A stretch of 37,014 nt of DNA from Candidatus Hodarchaeum mangrovi (GTDB lineage: Archaea; Asgardarchaeota; Heimdallarchaeia; Hodarchaeales; Hodarchaeaceae): assembly GCA_016839515.1 (NCBI GenBank), contig JAEOUE010000126.1, positions 1 through 37,014 on the forward strand, read 5' to 3'. The notes below the pieces were generated by a model, which made no database searches, was not told the origin of the DNA, and was given only the letters and a program-made list of their open reading frames with translations. A program made the translations under genes and the position numbers. Shown piece by piece: positions 8,518-16,681 of this stretch. Each line of letters opens with the position of its first letter. Positions within the stretch are counted from its first letter, which is position 1.

Positions 8518-8820
8518 GTGAGTGCTAAACTGAAAGCGAAATGCCCGCTTACAAATAAGCAGTGTAGTTTATTCGTTCTTAATTGTAAGGGACGTTATGA
8601 ATGTCAAGGAATAGGCGTACTTACGAATTATGATAGTATAACAAAATGTCCGATAGCTGCTGAACGAGGAATTTTTTTCTCACGATATAAGAATTATCCA
8701 ATATGCTTTTTCTGTAATAAAAACAATGGAGTTCGAAAAGGCTTTATTTCTAAAAAATATCTAATTTATACTTGCGTTCATTGCTTTGTTAAATTAAAGA
8801 ATTTCGAAAAAAATATCTAG
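8518..8820 (+). CDS. Small cysteine-rich protein with CxxC pairs
   Basis: 100 residues, GTG start, no Shine-Dalgarno. The N-terminal third carries CPLTNKQC and CKGRYECQG, then a lone Cys in TKCPIA, and the C-terminal third has CFFC and CVHC knuckles, which together could hold one or two zinc ions or an Fe-S centre. I do not recognise the family. The first part resembles in spacing the Cys-rich cytoplasmic loop of the GDT1 protein at 15192 and the small protein at 14529. It is convergent with the SDR gene, three bases away. Confidence 0.65.
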   Translation: MSAKLKAKCPLTNKQCSLFVLNCKGRYECQGIGVLTNYDSITKCPIAAERGIFFSRYKNYPICFFCNKNNGVRKGFISKKYLIYTCVHCFVKLKNFEKNI

Positions 8821-8823
8821 AAA

Positions 8824-9897
8824 TTAGATAACAGACTTAAATTTTTGTTTTGAATACCATGGATTGTTTTCTAAAAATTCGTTTAATTGTTGCATTGATT
8901 CTTCTAAATTAATTTTTGACTCAAATCCTATCATTTTCAGCTTGTGATCATCTATCCAAATATCCTGACCGAGCTTATCAAAAAGTACTGGAAGAAGAAG
9001 TGATTGTTCTTTTGCATGCTTAACTCTTCTAATAATACGAGTAAGATAAAACATGGGCTTAAAGAAAAATAATGGTACCGTTACAATATATATTTTCCTA
9101 TTTAATGTTTTAGATAATTCAATTACAAAATCACGAACAGTTGGGGTGAAACTAACTAAATTAAAAACTTCTCCATTCGATTTCTCATTCAATATACAGA
9201 GATAAATTGCGTGAGCAACATCTTTCACATCTACTAGACTTAACTTGTCTTTACCCCCTCGAGGAAGAGGTATATAAGATTTAAATATCATTCGGGCAAA
9301 TAAATCTATAGTAGTTCCTGAACCTCCAATAATGCCTGAAGGACGAAGTACCGTGATGTTTCGATTGGGATTTGCGTGAAAATATTGCCAAATACGGTCT
9401 TCAGCAAGAGCTTTTGTAAGTTCATAGGTAGGTTTCATAGTTAAATCTAAGGGCTGATTTTCCGTAATCCCTTGGCTACTTGAACCAGATAAATTACCAT
9501 AGACTGCTGCAGAGGAAATAAATATTAGCTTGTGAAGATTATTCTGGTGAAATCCATTTAATATCCGTTCAGTTCCAAGTACATTGACATCATAAAGCAG
9601 TTTATATGGTTGCCAGAAATTAAAAATTGCACCTGAATGGATTAAAGTAGTATTTTCTGGATCTTTTACACATGTAAAGGCATAAACAGATTCATTGCAA
9701 TTTAAATCGCCAAAAAACACATCTATTCCAATATTAATGCACCATTCAATAAAAACTTGGCGATCAGGAGAATAATTTTTCTTTCGGAGTAAAATCCGAA
9801 TAGCTTTTGGGCTATTTTTATATTCCGTTTCTTTTAATAAGTAATAAATCAAAGTTTTACCGACAAGACCTGTCGCACCCGTAATTAAGAGTGTCAT
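8824..9897 (-). CDS. NAD(P)-dependent epimerase/dehydratase (extended SDR)
   Basis: 357 residues, ATG start. The N-terminal Rossmann motif GATGLVG (residues 7-13), SSAAVYG (128-134) and the catalytic YELTK (Y158, K162) define an extended short-chain dehydrogenase. A long C-terminal half with VDVKDVAHAIYLCIL is typical of nucleotide-sugar epimerases and 3-beta-hydroxysteroid-type or dihydroflavonol-type reductases. The substrate cannot be read from the sequence and there are no sugar-nucleotide genes nearby. The hydrophobic segment near residues 270-290 (VPLFFFKPMFYL) may associate with a membrane, as in sterol-type members. Cytoplasmic. Confidence 0.88.
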   Translation of the reverse strand: MTLLITGATGLVGKTLIYYLLKETEYKNSPKAIRILLRKKNYSPDRQVFIEWCINIGIDVFFGDLNCNESVYAFTCVKDPENTTLIHSGAIFNFWQPYKLLYDVNVLGTERILNGFHQNNLHKLIFISSAAVYGNLSGSSSQGITENQPLDLTMKPTYELTKALAEDRIWQYFHANPNRNITVLRPSGIIGGSGTTIDLFARMIFKSYIPLPRGGKDKLSLVDVKDVAHAIYLCILNEKSNGEVFNLVSFTPTVRDFVIELSKTLNRKIYIVTVPLFFFKPMFYLTRIIRRVKHAKEQSLLLPVLFDKLGQDIWIDDHKLKMIGFESKINLEESMQQLNEFLENNPWYSKQKFKSVI

Positions 9898-9974
9898 CCA
9901 GCCTCATTCCAAATGGAAAATCAAAATAGTTAAAGAAAGAAGCCTTAAAAGCTCCCCAAAATTATTATGAAAAG

Positions 9975-10820
9975 CTAGAAGAAATCATTCAGAGACATTT
10001 GTATCTGAAAGGGTTTTGGTTTCAAATATTTTGTACGATCTTGAAATCCTTTCACAGCAAGATTCTCTTTCTTAAACCGATTGTAAAGTATTATCGCATC
10101 GTTTATCGCATAACCTGAAAAACGGTTATTAATAACAACAAAAATGGTTTCATAATGTGCATTTAACTCACTAATTTTTTTCGACCATTGTTGTAACTCT
10201 ATTGATTTATCTAAGAACTTTTTTCCTAGCATTTCATCAGGAATCAGAGATCTATCCCCTAAAAGCCGAATATAATAGAAAGAATCATCAATGAAAGCAT
10301 CAGATTGAATTTTTAAATGAGGAGTATCAACTAATTGTATTGATTTATTTTGCAAGTATTTTAACACAGTATCTCTTATCCATGATGTATTGCGAAACTC
10401 AACAGCTATTTTATTTGTAAACAAAGATCTACACTTACCTAGCACTTGACGAAAAAAGTCAAAATTAGACTCTGAGTAATGGAAAAATTTAGGAAATTGA
10501 GCAATTATAATTTGGAGTTTTTCTTCAAGTTGTTCCATATTAAGAAAAAATTTTTCAATTATATTTTCAACTTTTTGAAATCTAGGAGAATAAGGATGTG
10601 TAATATCCTTAACCAGTTTTGCAGAGAAGATAAAATCTTTTGGAGTTTGCCAGTACCATAATCGTGATTGAGTATCCTTTGGAATACGGTAATATGAAGT
10701 GTTAATTTCATTAAATTGGGAATATTGAGTATAATATTCGAGTTCATTTCTGGTGCCTTTAGGATAGAACGTGCCCCGCCAATGTTGATAACTCCACCCC
10801 GCACATCCAAGATATATCAT
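9975..10820 (-). CDS. DUF72 (YecE-like) protein
   Basis: 281 residues from the ATG at 10820; the TTG four codons upstream is less likely because family members begin with a strand like MIYLGCAGWSY. The opening IYLGCAGWSYQHWRGTFYP, then NEINTSYYRIP, FIFSAKL, an internal IAVEFRNTSW and a final YAINDAIILY are the ordered signatures of DUF72, a TIM-barrel family without a firmly established reaction. The length is normal. It sits upstream of the SDR gene on the same strand with a 77-base gap. Confidence 0.9.
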   Translation of the reverse strand: MIYLGCAGWSYQHWRGTFYPKGTRNELEYYTQYSQFNEINTSYYRIPKDTQSRLWYWQTPKDFIFSAKLVKDITHPYSPRFQKVENIIEKFFLNMEQLEEKLQIIIAQFPKFFHYSESNFDFFRQVLGKCRSLFTNKIAVEFRNTSWIRDTVLKYLQNKSIQLVDTPHLKIQSDAFIDDSFYYIRLLGDRSLIPDEMLGKKFLDKSIELQQWSKKISELNAHYETIFVVINNRFSGYAINDAIILYNRFKKENLAVKGFQDRTKYLKPKPFQIQMSLNDFF

Positions 10821-11214
10821 ATTTAAGCACAAAAAATATAGTAATGTATGGGATTTAAAAATTTCATTGACTTGTTGTACCTTTAGAAATCAAACTGTCC
10901 TACAGATGAAATTTTCAGAAACAGTCTACAAATTAAAATATTACTTCACAAGTTATAAAGATGCAGATTTGTGAACATAGAGAAACTGATCATCAAGATC
11001 TCCTAGAAATACATGAGCAAGACTTAAGACATTATTATTTCAATCGAATTGGAAAAAATTTACCCATAAATAGAATTAATTCGATTATATTAATGCAATA
11101 GAATTTGTAGCTGTTAGTTATGAGCTATTGATGAGTTATTAGGGAAGAAATTAGATTTCACCTATTAATCAGTTGATGATAGAGACATTCTGGATCTAAA
11201 TTATAATAACCAAG
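10821..11214. other. Intergenic region without a clear gene
   Basis: About 390 bases between trpS and the DUF72 gene, AT-rich. The only open stretch is a 46-codon frame (10961-11101, plus strand) with no ribosome site; a 22-codon frame starts at 10906 in another phase just before it. They may be remnants but nothing identifies them. No repeat of note. Confidence 0.5.
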
Positions 11215-12351
11215 TCAATCTTTAACAAGAAATCTATCTAACTTATCTTTTGCCTTTTCTCGTTCTTTACGGTGATGTATTAAAAATTCATTGGCCTTTT
11301 CTATAAGAATATTCTTTAAATCTCCTGTTAATAAATCTCCTGTTCGATAATCTTCTTCAATTTTCTTTAATTTTTGATCATCAGGTTCAAAAAGTAGTTT
11401 TAACCATTGAAAGCTGACATCTATGTCAGGATTTCCTCCAAGTTCTCGATGTTCTTTTATAGTTGCTTGGCCACCTGAAAAAGCATATTTTATTATTTTA
11501 TTCTTAACTGATTTAGGTGTATCGGTAACAAAAATCGTTTCTGTCGGGTCGCTAGCTGACATCTTGCTTTCTGGACCACTTAGACCAGGAATAAATTGAC
11601 ATTGAATATTACCAGGTTTATAAAATCCAAGTTTTGGTAAAACATCTCTAGCAACACGAAAATGAGGATCTTGATCTATGGCATGTGGAATAAGACATGG
11701 GATATTTTTACCTTGTTTAACACTTTCTAAAATAGCAGGAACTGCCTGAATGCTTGTATAAAAAATACTACCAATATTCATGGAATTGTCAAAGCCGAAG
11801 GAAGCTTTAACAGTTGAAAAAGTTATTTTTTTAGCAATAGGTAAAGCAAGTTTATAGAAAGTTTTTGCGTTATCGGTATCAATATAAATTTCTGTTTTAT
11901 TAGGATCGAAACCTAGGGCAATAACATCAAGAGCGTTATCAAGTGCATAGGAATAAGTATCAGAAAGTTCTAATTCCTCTTTAAACAAAAACTTCTCATC
12001 ATCAGTCAATTGGAATATTAATTTGGCATCGAATTTATCTTGAAGCCATTTTGTAAAAACCCAAGGAACAAGATGTCCTAAATGAGTATGATCTGAAGGC
12101 CCTCGACCTGTATATAAATGGAATTTATTTCCCTTTTCAAATTCATCTAGAATCCAATCCATATCGCGATGTGTAAAGAAAATCCCTCGACGAAGCATAA
12201 AGTGTAAATCACCAGCATGTCGACGGATTCGTTCTAGAAGGTCTTCAGTGATAGGACTTGTTCCAAATTTTTCCATAAGACGGTTATAGTCAATTTTTCC
12301 ATGAACTTCCCAAGGGGTAACCACGAAATCGTTATTTTGTTCATTAACCAT
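11215..12351 (-). CDS. trpS: Tryptophanyl-tRNA synthetase (archaeal/eukaryotic type)
   Basis: 378 residues, ATG start. Class I synthetase that charges tRNA-Trp. The HIGH-type signature is PSDHTHLGH (residues 85-93) preceded by YTGRG, the second signature is KMSAS (263-267), and the N-terminal TPWEVHGKIDYNRLMEKFG extension is typical of archaeal and eukaryotic rather than bacterial TrpRS. IPHAIDQDPHFRVARD lines the tryptophan pocket in this group. The gene shares an intergenic region with a divergent flavoprotein gene; a palindromic TATA element and a hairpin lie upstream (12389-12442), so the mRNA probably carries a short structured leader. Confidence 0.97.
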   Translation of the reverse strand: MVNEQNNDFVVTPWEVHGKIDYNRLMEKFGTSPITEDLLERIRRHAGDLHFMLRRGIFFTHRDMDWILDEFEKGNKFHLYTGRGPSDHTHLGHLVPWVFTKWLQDKFDAKLIFQLTDDEKFLFKEELELSDTYSYALDNALDVIALGFDPNKTEIYIDTDNAKTFYKLALPIAKKITFSTVKASFGFDNSMNIGSIFYTSIQAVPAILESVKQGKNIPCLIPHAIDQDPHFRVARDVLPKLGFYKPGNIQCQFIPGLSGPESKMSASDPTETIFVTDTPKSVKNKIIKYAFSGGQATIKEHRELGGNPDIDVSFQWLKLLFEPDDQKLKKIEEDYRTGDLLTGDLKNILIEKANEFLIHHRKEREKAKDKLDRFLVKD

Positions 12352-12388
12352 ATTAAAGGTTCTCCAAATGTCTTAAATGGATTTTTAA

Positions 12389-12408
12389 CTGAATTTGGCT
12401 AAATTCAG
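12389..12408 (-). promoter_or_regulatory. 8-bp hairpin/operator in the trpS leader
   Basis: CTGAATTT and AAATTCAG are exact complements around GGCT. With the TATA box at 12433-12442 the predicted transcription start on the minus strand is near 12411, so this hairpin would fall at about +3 to +22 of the trpS transcript, or act as a repressor site over the start point. Pairing is seen; role is inferred. Confidence 0.45.
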
Positions 12409-12432
12409 AACCCTTTAATAAGAATATCCAAA

Positions 12433-12442
12433 ATATATATAT
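12433..12442. promoter_or_regulatory. Palindromic TATA element shared by divergent genes
   Basis: ATATATATAT in the middle of the 136-base gap between trpS (minus) and the flavoprotein gene (plus). It reads as a TATA box in both directions: distances give a leader of about 60 bases for trpS and about 24 for the flavoprotein. No clear BRE on either side. Confidence 0.45.
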
Positions 12443-12487
12443 TGAATGGAATTAACCCTTTTTTTCTCCTCTTTAGTGGGATGATTC

Positions 12488-13609
12488 TTGCCTCAAGAGA
12501 TTACAATAATAGGGGGGAATGTTGCGGGGTTAGCATCTGCATATTATCTGTCAAAAAAGGGGATCAATGTTACAGTTTATGAGTCAAAGATATGGAATAA
12601 ACCTTGTGGAGGAGCGATAAGCCTTGAGTTTGATTATTATTTACGAAATGTTCTAAGCGTTTTTTTGGAGGGATCAGATCATTTTACTGAACGATTTCGG
12701 GTTGGTATGTGGAATGGACGATGTATGGAAGATGAAGGAATATTTAGAATAATTTCGCGTCATGATCTCCAAGAAAAATTAATCAATCGGATAGAGAAAG
12801 AAGAAGGTGTTAAAATTAATTTTAAACAGGTATCTGTTAGAGATAATCATCTATTTACGCCACAAACAATTGTAGCAACAGGATATAGTGGATTTTCGCA
12901 AAAAATTTTCCGACGAAAATGGCATCCTTCCGAGTTTGCATTTACGATTCGATATGATGGAATAATTGAAGAAGGAAAATTCCCAAACACAAACCTGATT
13001 ATTCTTGATTCCAAAAAAATGGGTTATGGATGGATTTTTATTGGTAAAGGCAATCATGTGAACATTGGTGTAGGTGCTTTAGCTCCTCGTGAGTATGTTT
13101 GGAAAAAATATTATGAGCTCTTTAATATTATAAAAGAAAAATATGGTTATTATATCGATACACCTCAAGCTAAGCCAAAATGCTGGATATTGCCAATGTT
13201 GGTTAACAAGCTCAAATATCCAGTAAATCAAAAACAAAATGGGATTGAATTTATTGGAGTTGGTGATACCTTAGGACTGGCTCATGCGATTTCAGGAGCT
13301 GGGATAGAGCCAGCTTGGATGTCAGGATGGGTATTAGCTGAAAGTTTAAATGATAAAAGGCAGATTAATGTAAAAAAATATACTCAATTATTAAAAGTCA
13401 ATCTTAGAAAAACTGTATGGCGTAGAACTGATCATTTATTATCTTTCCTTAGTCGAAAACCAATTCCTTTCAAAAGTTCACTTGGATATTATAGCCTTCA
13501 TATTGTACGCCATAGAATGATAAAAATGATGAGGAAGTATCCTTGGTTCGCTTTTGTTCATAATGGAATCAGAGAAACAGGCTTTTCCTTAGAGAAAATG
13601 AGTGATTAA
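12488..13609 (+). CDS. Geranylgeranyl-reductase-family FAD-dependent oxidoreductase
   Basis: 373 residues with a TTG start preceded by a GTGGGATGAT ribosome site. N-terminal FAD Rossmann motif (IIGGNVAGLASAYYL), then PCGGAIS at about residue 40, GYGWIFIGKGNHVNIGVG, and GVGDTLGLAHAISGAGIEPAW, which are the PxGxxxS, YxWxFP-like and C-terminal FAD-binding motifs of the geranylgeranyl reductase family. In archaea the family saturates isoprenoid chains of membrane lipids, but it also includes other alkene reductases and halogenase-like enzymes. The reduced chain cannot be predicted. The protein is slightly shorter than the archaetidyl-lipid reductases (about 390-410). Convergent with the phosphorylase, 9 bases away. 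Confidence 0.88.
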   Translation: MPQEITIIGGNVAGLASAYYLSKKGINVTVYESKIWNKPCGGAISLEFDYYLRNVLSVFLEGSDHFTERFRVGMWNGRCMEDEGIFRIISRHDLQEKLINRIEKEEGVKINFKQVSVRDNHLFTPQTIVATGYSGFSQKIFRRKWHPSEFAFTIRYDGIIEEGKFPNTNLIILDSKKMGYGWIFIGKGNHVNIGVGALAPREYVWKKYYELFNIIKEKYGYYIDTPQAKPKCWILPMLVNKLKYPVNQKQNGIEFIGVGDTLGLAHAISGAGIEPAWMSGWVLAESLNDKRQINVKKYTQLLKVNLRKTVWRRTDHLLSFLSRKPIPFKSSLGYYSLHIVRHRMIKMMRKYPWFAFVHNGIRETGFSLEKMSD

Positions 13610-13618
13610 AAGCAAAAA

Positions 13619-14386
13619 TTACAGAATTTTCTTTTCTTTTAGAAGATCAACAGATTCAATGGCACATTTAATCGCAGAATTGAGCCCCTCATTAAATTTT
13701 TTTATATTAGTATTTTTATCCCCAGCATAAATATTTGTATTGTCAGGGAGATTTCCGTCAGAAGTTAAGATAGATCCAGTAAGAATATCAATTGATTTTG
13801 TGGCAGGAAAAGTGAAGAGAATGGAAGACTCCATTTCTACACAGATAGCACCGAAATTAGCCCACTTTTTATAATCAAGTGGATCATTAGAGTAATAAAT
13901 ATCTGTTGACAAAACAATTCCCTTCTTGGGAGAGAGTTGGAGAACTTTAGCAGCTTCAAGAAGACTCTGATACAATAAAGGATTAGCTGTAGCAGGGTAT
14001 GAAAGGGGTATAAATCGTATTGAAGTTCCTTCATCACGGATCGCAGCATGTGGAATGAAGATAGTTCCAATACCCATATCCTTACCACTCTTTAAAGATC
14101 CAGTAGAACCAATTCGAATGAAGATTTTAGCTCCTGCGCGATAAGCTTCTTCTAATACTATTGCAGTACTTGGACACCCCATACCTGTCGTTAAAATTGT
14201 AATAGGAGTTTTAGTTCTTGGAGAGACTCCCCTATAACTTATTAATCCCCTATGTTCTATAAGTTTCTGAGATTTTTCTAAAAAACTAGCTATAAGGGGA
14301 ACACGATCAGGATTTCCACTTAAAAAACAGATTTCATCCACAGTTTCAAGTTTAATGTGAGGCTGAGGCATGGTCATCATTTTCAT
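13619..14386 (-). CDS. Nucleoside phosphorylase (PNP/UDP family)
   Basis: About 255 residues from the ATG at 14386; the frame also has a TTG eight codons upstream and further ATGs at 14380, 14377 and 14371. Signatures of the trimeric/hexameric NP-I family are present: FLSGNPDRVP (phosphate site), TTGMGCPSTAIVLEE, FIRIGSTGSLKS, VEMESS (ribose binding) and ILTSDG near the end. The enzyme cleaves a nucleoside with phosphate to base and ribose-1-phosphate; the GNPDR and RIGSTG wording is closest to uridine phosphorylases, but purine activity is possible. A catalytic Asp is retained in SDG. Confidence 0.9.
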   Translation of the reverse strand: MKMMTMPQPHIKLETVDEICFLSGNPDRVPLIASFLEKSQKLIEHRGLISYRGVSPRTKTPITILTTGMGCPSTAIVLEEAYRAGAKIFIRIGSTGSLKSGKDMGIGTIFIPHAAIRDEGTSIRFIPLSYPATANPLLYQSLLEAAKVLQLSPKKGIVLSTDIYYSNDPLDYKKWANFGAICVEMESSILFTFPATKSIDILTGSILTSDGNLPDNTNIYAGDKNTNIKKFNEGLNSAIKCAIESVDLLKEKKIL

Positions 14387-14528
14387 ATCCGATATTTTAT
14401 GGAAAATCAATCGTATCCAATATTTTTAAAAATTCTCAATCAATTCCTAGATTGTTATGAATTATTCTTTAAAAAGAGCATCAAAAAGTATTATATTCAT
14501 TTAATCAACATTTGAAAGGTTTTCCTAA

Positions 14529-14825
14529 ATGAGTCTAAAATCATGTATTTTATTAATTTCTTGTTTGAATGAATCATTTTGTCTTAAATATAAGATCTGG
14601 TTAAATGAGTGTCCCTCTGCCTGCCCTTATTTTCAGTTTGGTGAAAGTGGATTATGTAATGATTTTAAAGAAGAAAACTTCAATATTAAATGCATATATT
14701 TAACACGCTTTGGACTAGGAAACGATTATCCAAAATTTTATTGTAATTTATTGCAAATAGAGTCCCCTATCTGTAAAAAGTGTGTGTTAAGAGAGTACAT
14801 AGAAAGTGATGAACTAAATACATAA
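14529..14825 (+). CDS. Small Cys-rich protein, unknown
   Basis: 98 residues, ATG start with a short AAAGG before it. It has ten cysteines: SCILLISC, SFC, ECPSACPYF, GLC, KC, YC and CKKC. The spacing is irregular, so metal binding in more than one site is plausible. I do not recognise the family. The gene ends in an 18-bp palindrome and is convergent with the next small gene. Confidence 0.6.
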   Translation: MSLKSCILLISCLNESFCLKYKIWLNECPSACPYFQFGESGLCNDFKEENFNIKCIYLTRFGLGNDYPKFYCNLLQIESPICKKCVLREYIESDELNT

Positions 14826-14843
14826 AATGTTTCATGAAACATT
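14826..14843. repeat. 18-bp perfect palindrome at the end of two convergent genes
   Basis: AATGTTTCATGAAACATT reads identically on both strands and covers the stop of the minus-strand gene (14832). It may be a protein-binding site or a short stem of both 3' ends. It is not followed by a T-run. A near copy of one half (ATGTTTCATGAA) occurs near 35378. Confidence 0.6.
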
Positions 14844-15080
14844 CAATGTCATAAGAGGGGGATTTGAGGAGAAAGAATGCCCAATTTTATCCTGAAAGGA
14901 TTCCAAGGTATAGTTATTTCCAGAGGAATCATGAATTTGAAACATAACTTCTTCGATTAATATTTTAAAGACATCAATACTCATTGTAGGATAAAATGTA
15001 TTACCTGTATAGGTACCTAGAGGAAGAATTTGGAGTTTATTCTTCCCATTCTTTCTCTCAAGGTAATAATAAGTATTCAT
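14832..15080 (-). CDS. Small hypothetical protein
   Basis: 82 residues. A good ribosome site (GGTGAT, seven bases before the ATG) makes the gene credible. No cysteines, signal peptide or membrane segment. The sequence has alternating beta-type segments (YYYLERKNGKNKLQIL, then a helix FKILIEEVMFQIHD), so a small folded domain is likely. I do not recognise it. It is not in an operon with the GDT1 gene upstream, which lies 112 bases away on the same strand. Confidence 0.65.
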   Translation of the reverse strand: MNTYYYLERKNGKNKLQILPLGTYTGNTFYPTMSIDVFKILIEEVMFQIHDSSGNNYTLESFQDKIGHSFSSNPPLMTLNVS

Positions 15081-15191
15081 ATTTCTATCACCACAGCATG
15101 AAAACCTAGATTAAAAATAGAGAAGTAAACTATTTAGAAAATATCATGTAATATCTCAATAATATCTGAGGATATAGATTAAGAACTTCTT

Positions 15192-15851
15192 TTAGAGGAA
15201 TAATAAGAAAATTCCTATCAAAATAAATAAAAATCCGCTAAGAATGGTAAGACCTCTCCGTGGTATAATTTTAGCAATGGAATCACCAGCAAAAACCCCA
15301 ATTCCATTTACTATGATTAAAGCAGACAATGCTCCAAAAAATACACCAATTGGATTAAGCTGAGTGGAGAGTCCCATCCCCATGAGCATAGTTTTATCGC
15401 CTAATTCAGCAAGGAAAATTAACATACTTGATTTTAAGAAAGCTCCTTTTCTAACAGTCATATCAAGGAAGTGATCACATCTATCCATTTCAGGACAATT
15501 CTCTCTTGGTTCTGTACATTTATCTAGAGAAACTGGGCAAATCTGTAATTGAGATTCATTTGTTCTTCGAATCTCCATAAAAAGAAACACAAATCCTCCC
15601 GATATGAATAAAAATCCAATTATAGGTTTTAAGAGAGTTAAATCTATTGTATTCTTAATTATCAATCCGAGAATAATCGCAAGGAGTGTAACACCAGTTA
15701 AACCTATGATAATTCCAAGAAAAACTCTTATCGGGCTTCTAAATCTTAAACTTAACGCAAAAGCTGTTAATTGTGTTTTATCTCCTAGTTCCATAAGAAT
15801 AACTGGTACAAGGGATAGAAAAAAAGCCTGTACCACTTCAGAAATAAACAT
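15192..15851 (-). CDS. GDT1/TMEM165 family divalent cation exporter
   Basis: About 219 residues from the ATG at 15851; a TTG eleven codons upstream is the alternative. The duplicated family motif is present twice: ELGDKTQ in the first half and ELGDKTM in the second. Each half has three membrane helices, and the family (UPF0016) carries Ca2+ or Mn2+ in exchange for H+. Between the halves is a cytoplasmic loop with CPVSLDKC and NCPEMDRC, four cysteines in a pattern not typical of the family, perhaps a metal-sensing loop. Probably a cell-membrane protein that lowers cytoplasmic Mn2+/Ca2+. Confidence 0.9.
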   Translation of the reverse strand: MFISEVVQAFFLSLVPVILMELGDKTQLTAFALSLRFRSPIRVFLGIIIGLTGVTLLAIILGLIIKNTIDLTLLKPIIGFLFISGGFVFLFMEIRRTNESQLQICPVSLDKCTEPRENCPEMDRCDHFLDMTVRKGAFLKSSMLIFLAELGDKTMLMGMGLSTQLNPIGVFFGALSALIIVNGIGVFAGDSIAKIIPRRGLTILSGFLFILIGIFLLFL

Positions 15852-15971
15852 GGTCAATGTTTGTTCATATAAGGGATTTTTCAATATACTTCAAAAGGAA
15901 TTGGATTAATGCCTAAATCCTAATCAAGTATACTTTTTAAGGAGTCCCCCCCAAAAAAAATGGTGTTTTAG

Positions 15972-16421
15972 TTGAAAAAATTAACAACAGATCGATTTCT
16001 AAAAATCTCATTTCTCATTGGAGGAATTTATGACCTAATTTTAGGCATCAGTCTCTTATTTATTCCTGATATAATGATAAATATTCTTGATTCAATAAAT
16101 TTCTCAGTATCTAAACCTGAAAATATGCTTTTTGCTCAAACGAGTGCATTGTTTCTAATTGCAGTTGGATATATGTTATTATATGCTGCATATTATACAC
16201 CAGTTAAATTCGCATTTATTGGAATGAGTTCTGCAATAATTCGCTTTGGATATACGCTTGTAGTTCTATTTACAGCATTTACTAAAGGAGTTGAATCAGG
16301 GTTTCTTTTAACTGCAATGGCTGATTTGTTAACAAGTTTATTGTTGATTTTTGCGTTAGTTATGACCGAGGGGGTTTCATGGAAACAACTTTGGAGGTAT
16401 AGTCCTTCTAATAGAACCTAG
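15972..16421 (+). CDS. Four-helix membrane protein
   Basis: 149 residues, TTG start. Four hydrophobic segments (near 12-32, 53-75, 82-104 and 113-130), with a GIYDLILGISLLFIPD signature in the first and KQLWRY near the C-terminus. This looks like the small DoxX/DUF4345-like group of membrane proteins but I cannot assign it firmly. AAGGAG (15939-15944) is too far upstream for the TTG, and a run of seven C and eight A separates them; the ATG at 15960 is followed by a stop after three codons. Confidence 0.7.
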   Translation: MKKLTTDRFLKISFLIGGIYDLILGISLLFIPDIMINILDSINFSVSKPENMLFAQTSALFLIAVGYMLLYAAYYTPVKFAFIGMSSAIIRFGYTLVVLFTAFTKGVESGFLLTAMADLLTSLLLIFALVMTEGVSWKQLWRYSPSNRT

Positions 16422-16434
16422 GTGTTAACTTAAC

Positions 16435-16566
16435 ATGGTTTACCAAGAAATTCAACCACGAAAAAAGATATTTAAGGTTTTAATACTAAAAATTGTCTTT
16501 TGGGTGCTTGAAAGAGCGATTTCCTCCACTTCTAAATTTGATTCTCAAATCAAAGCGAAAATATAA
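16435..16566 (+). CDS. Possible 43-residue basic protein
   Basis: ATG 13 bases after the stop of the membrane-protein gene and a fully open frame to TAA. The product has a basic N-terminus (QPRKKIFKV) followed by a hydrophobic helix (LILKIVFWVL) and a polar tail, so it may sit in the membrane. No clear ribosome site. Coding is likely but not certain. Confidence 0.35.
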   Translation: MVYQEIQPRKKIFKVLILKIVFWVLERAISSTSKFDSQIKAKI

Positions 16567-16574
16567 ACTTGGCC

Positions 16575-16582
16575 TTTAAATA
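16575..16582 (+). promoter_or_regulatory. TATA box for threonine synthase
   Basis: TTTAAATA, matching the archaeal consensus, with GGCC just before it. A start about 25-30 bases downstream falls near 16606, giving a leader of about 75 bases before the ATG at 16682, or a leaderless start at the ATG at 16610. This argues against the farther TTG at 16598. Confidence 0.5.
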
Positions 16583-16681
16583 CAAGTATAAAATTCTTTG
16601 CTCCTAACAATGGGTCAATTGAACTATATGATTCATTGCCCTTACTTCAAAAAGCTTATGAGAATTACAAGGGATAATGTG

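Noticed and set aside
10906..11101. Two short plus-strand frames (22 and 46 codons) between trpS and the DUF72 gene
   Set aside because: No ribosome site, no relatives recognised, and the DLRHYYF wording only superficially resembles a tyrosine recombinase motif.
15939..15974. AAGGAG followed by seven C and eight A before the membrane-protein gene
   Set aside because: It looked like a lost frame, but the ATG at 15960 reaches a stop after three codons, so no longer product is restored.
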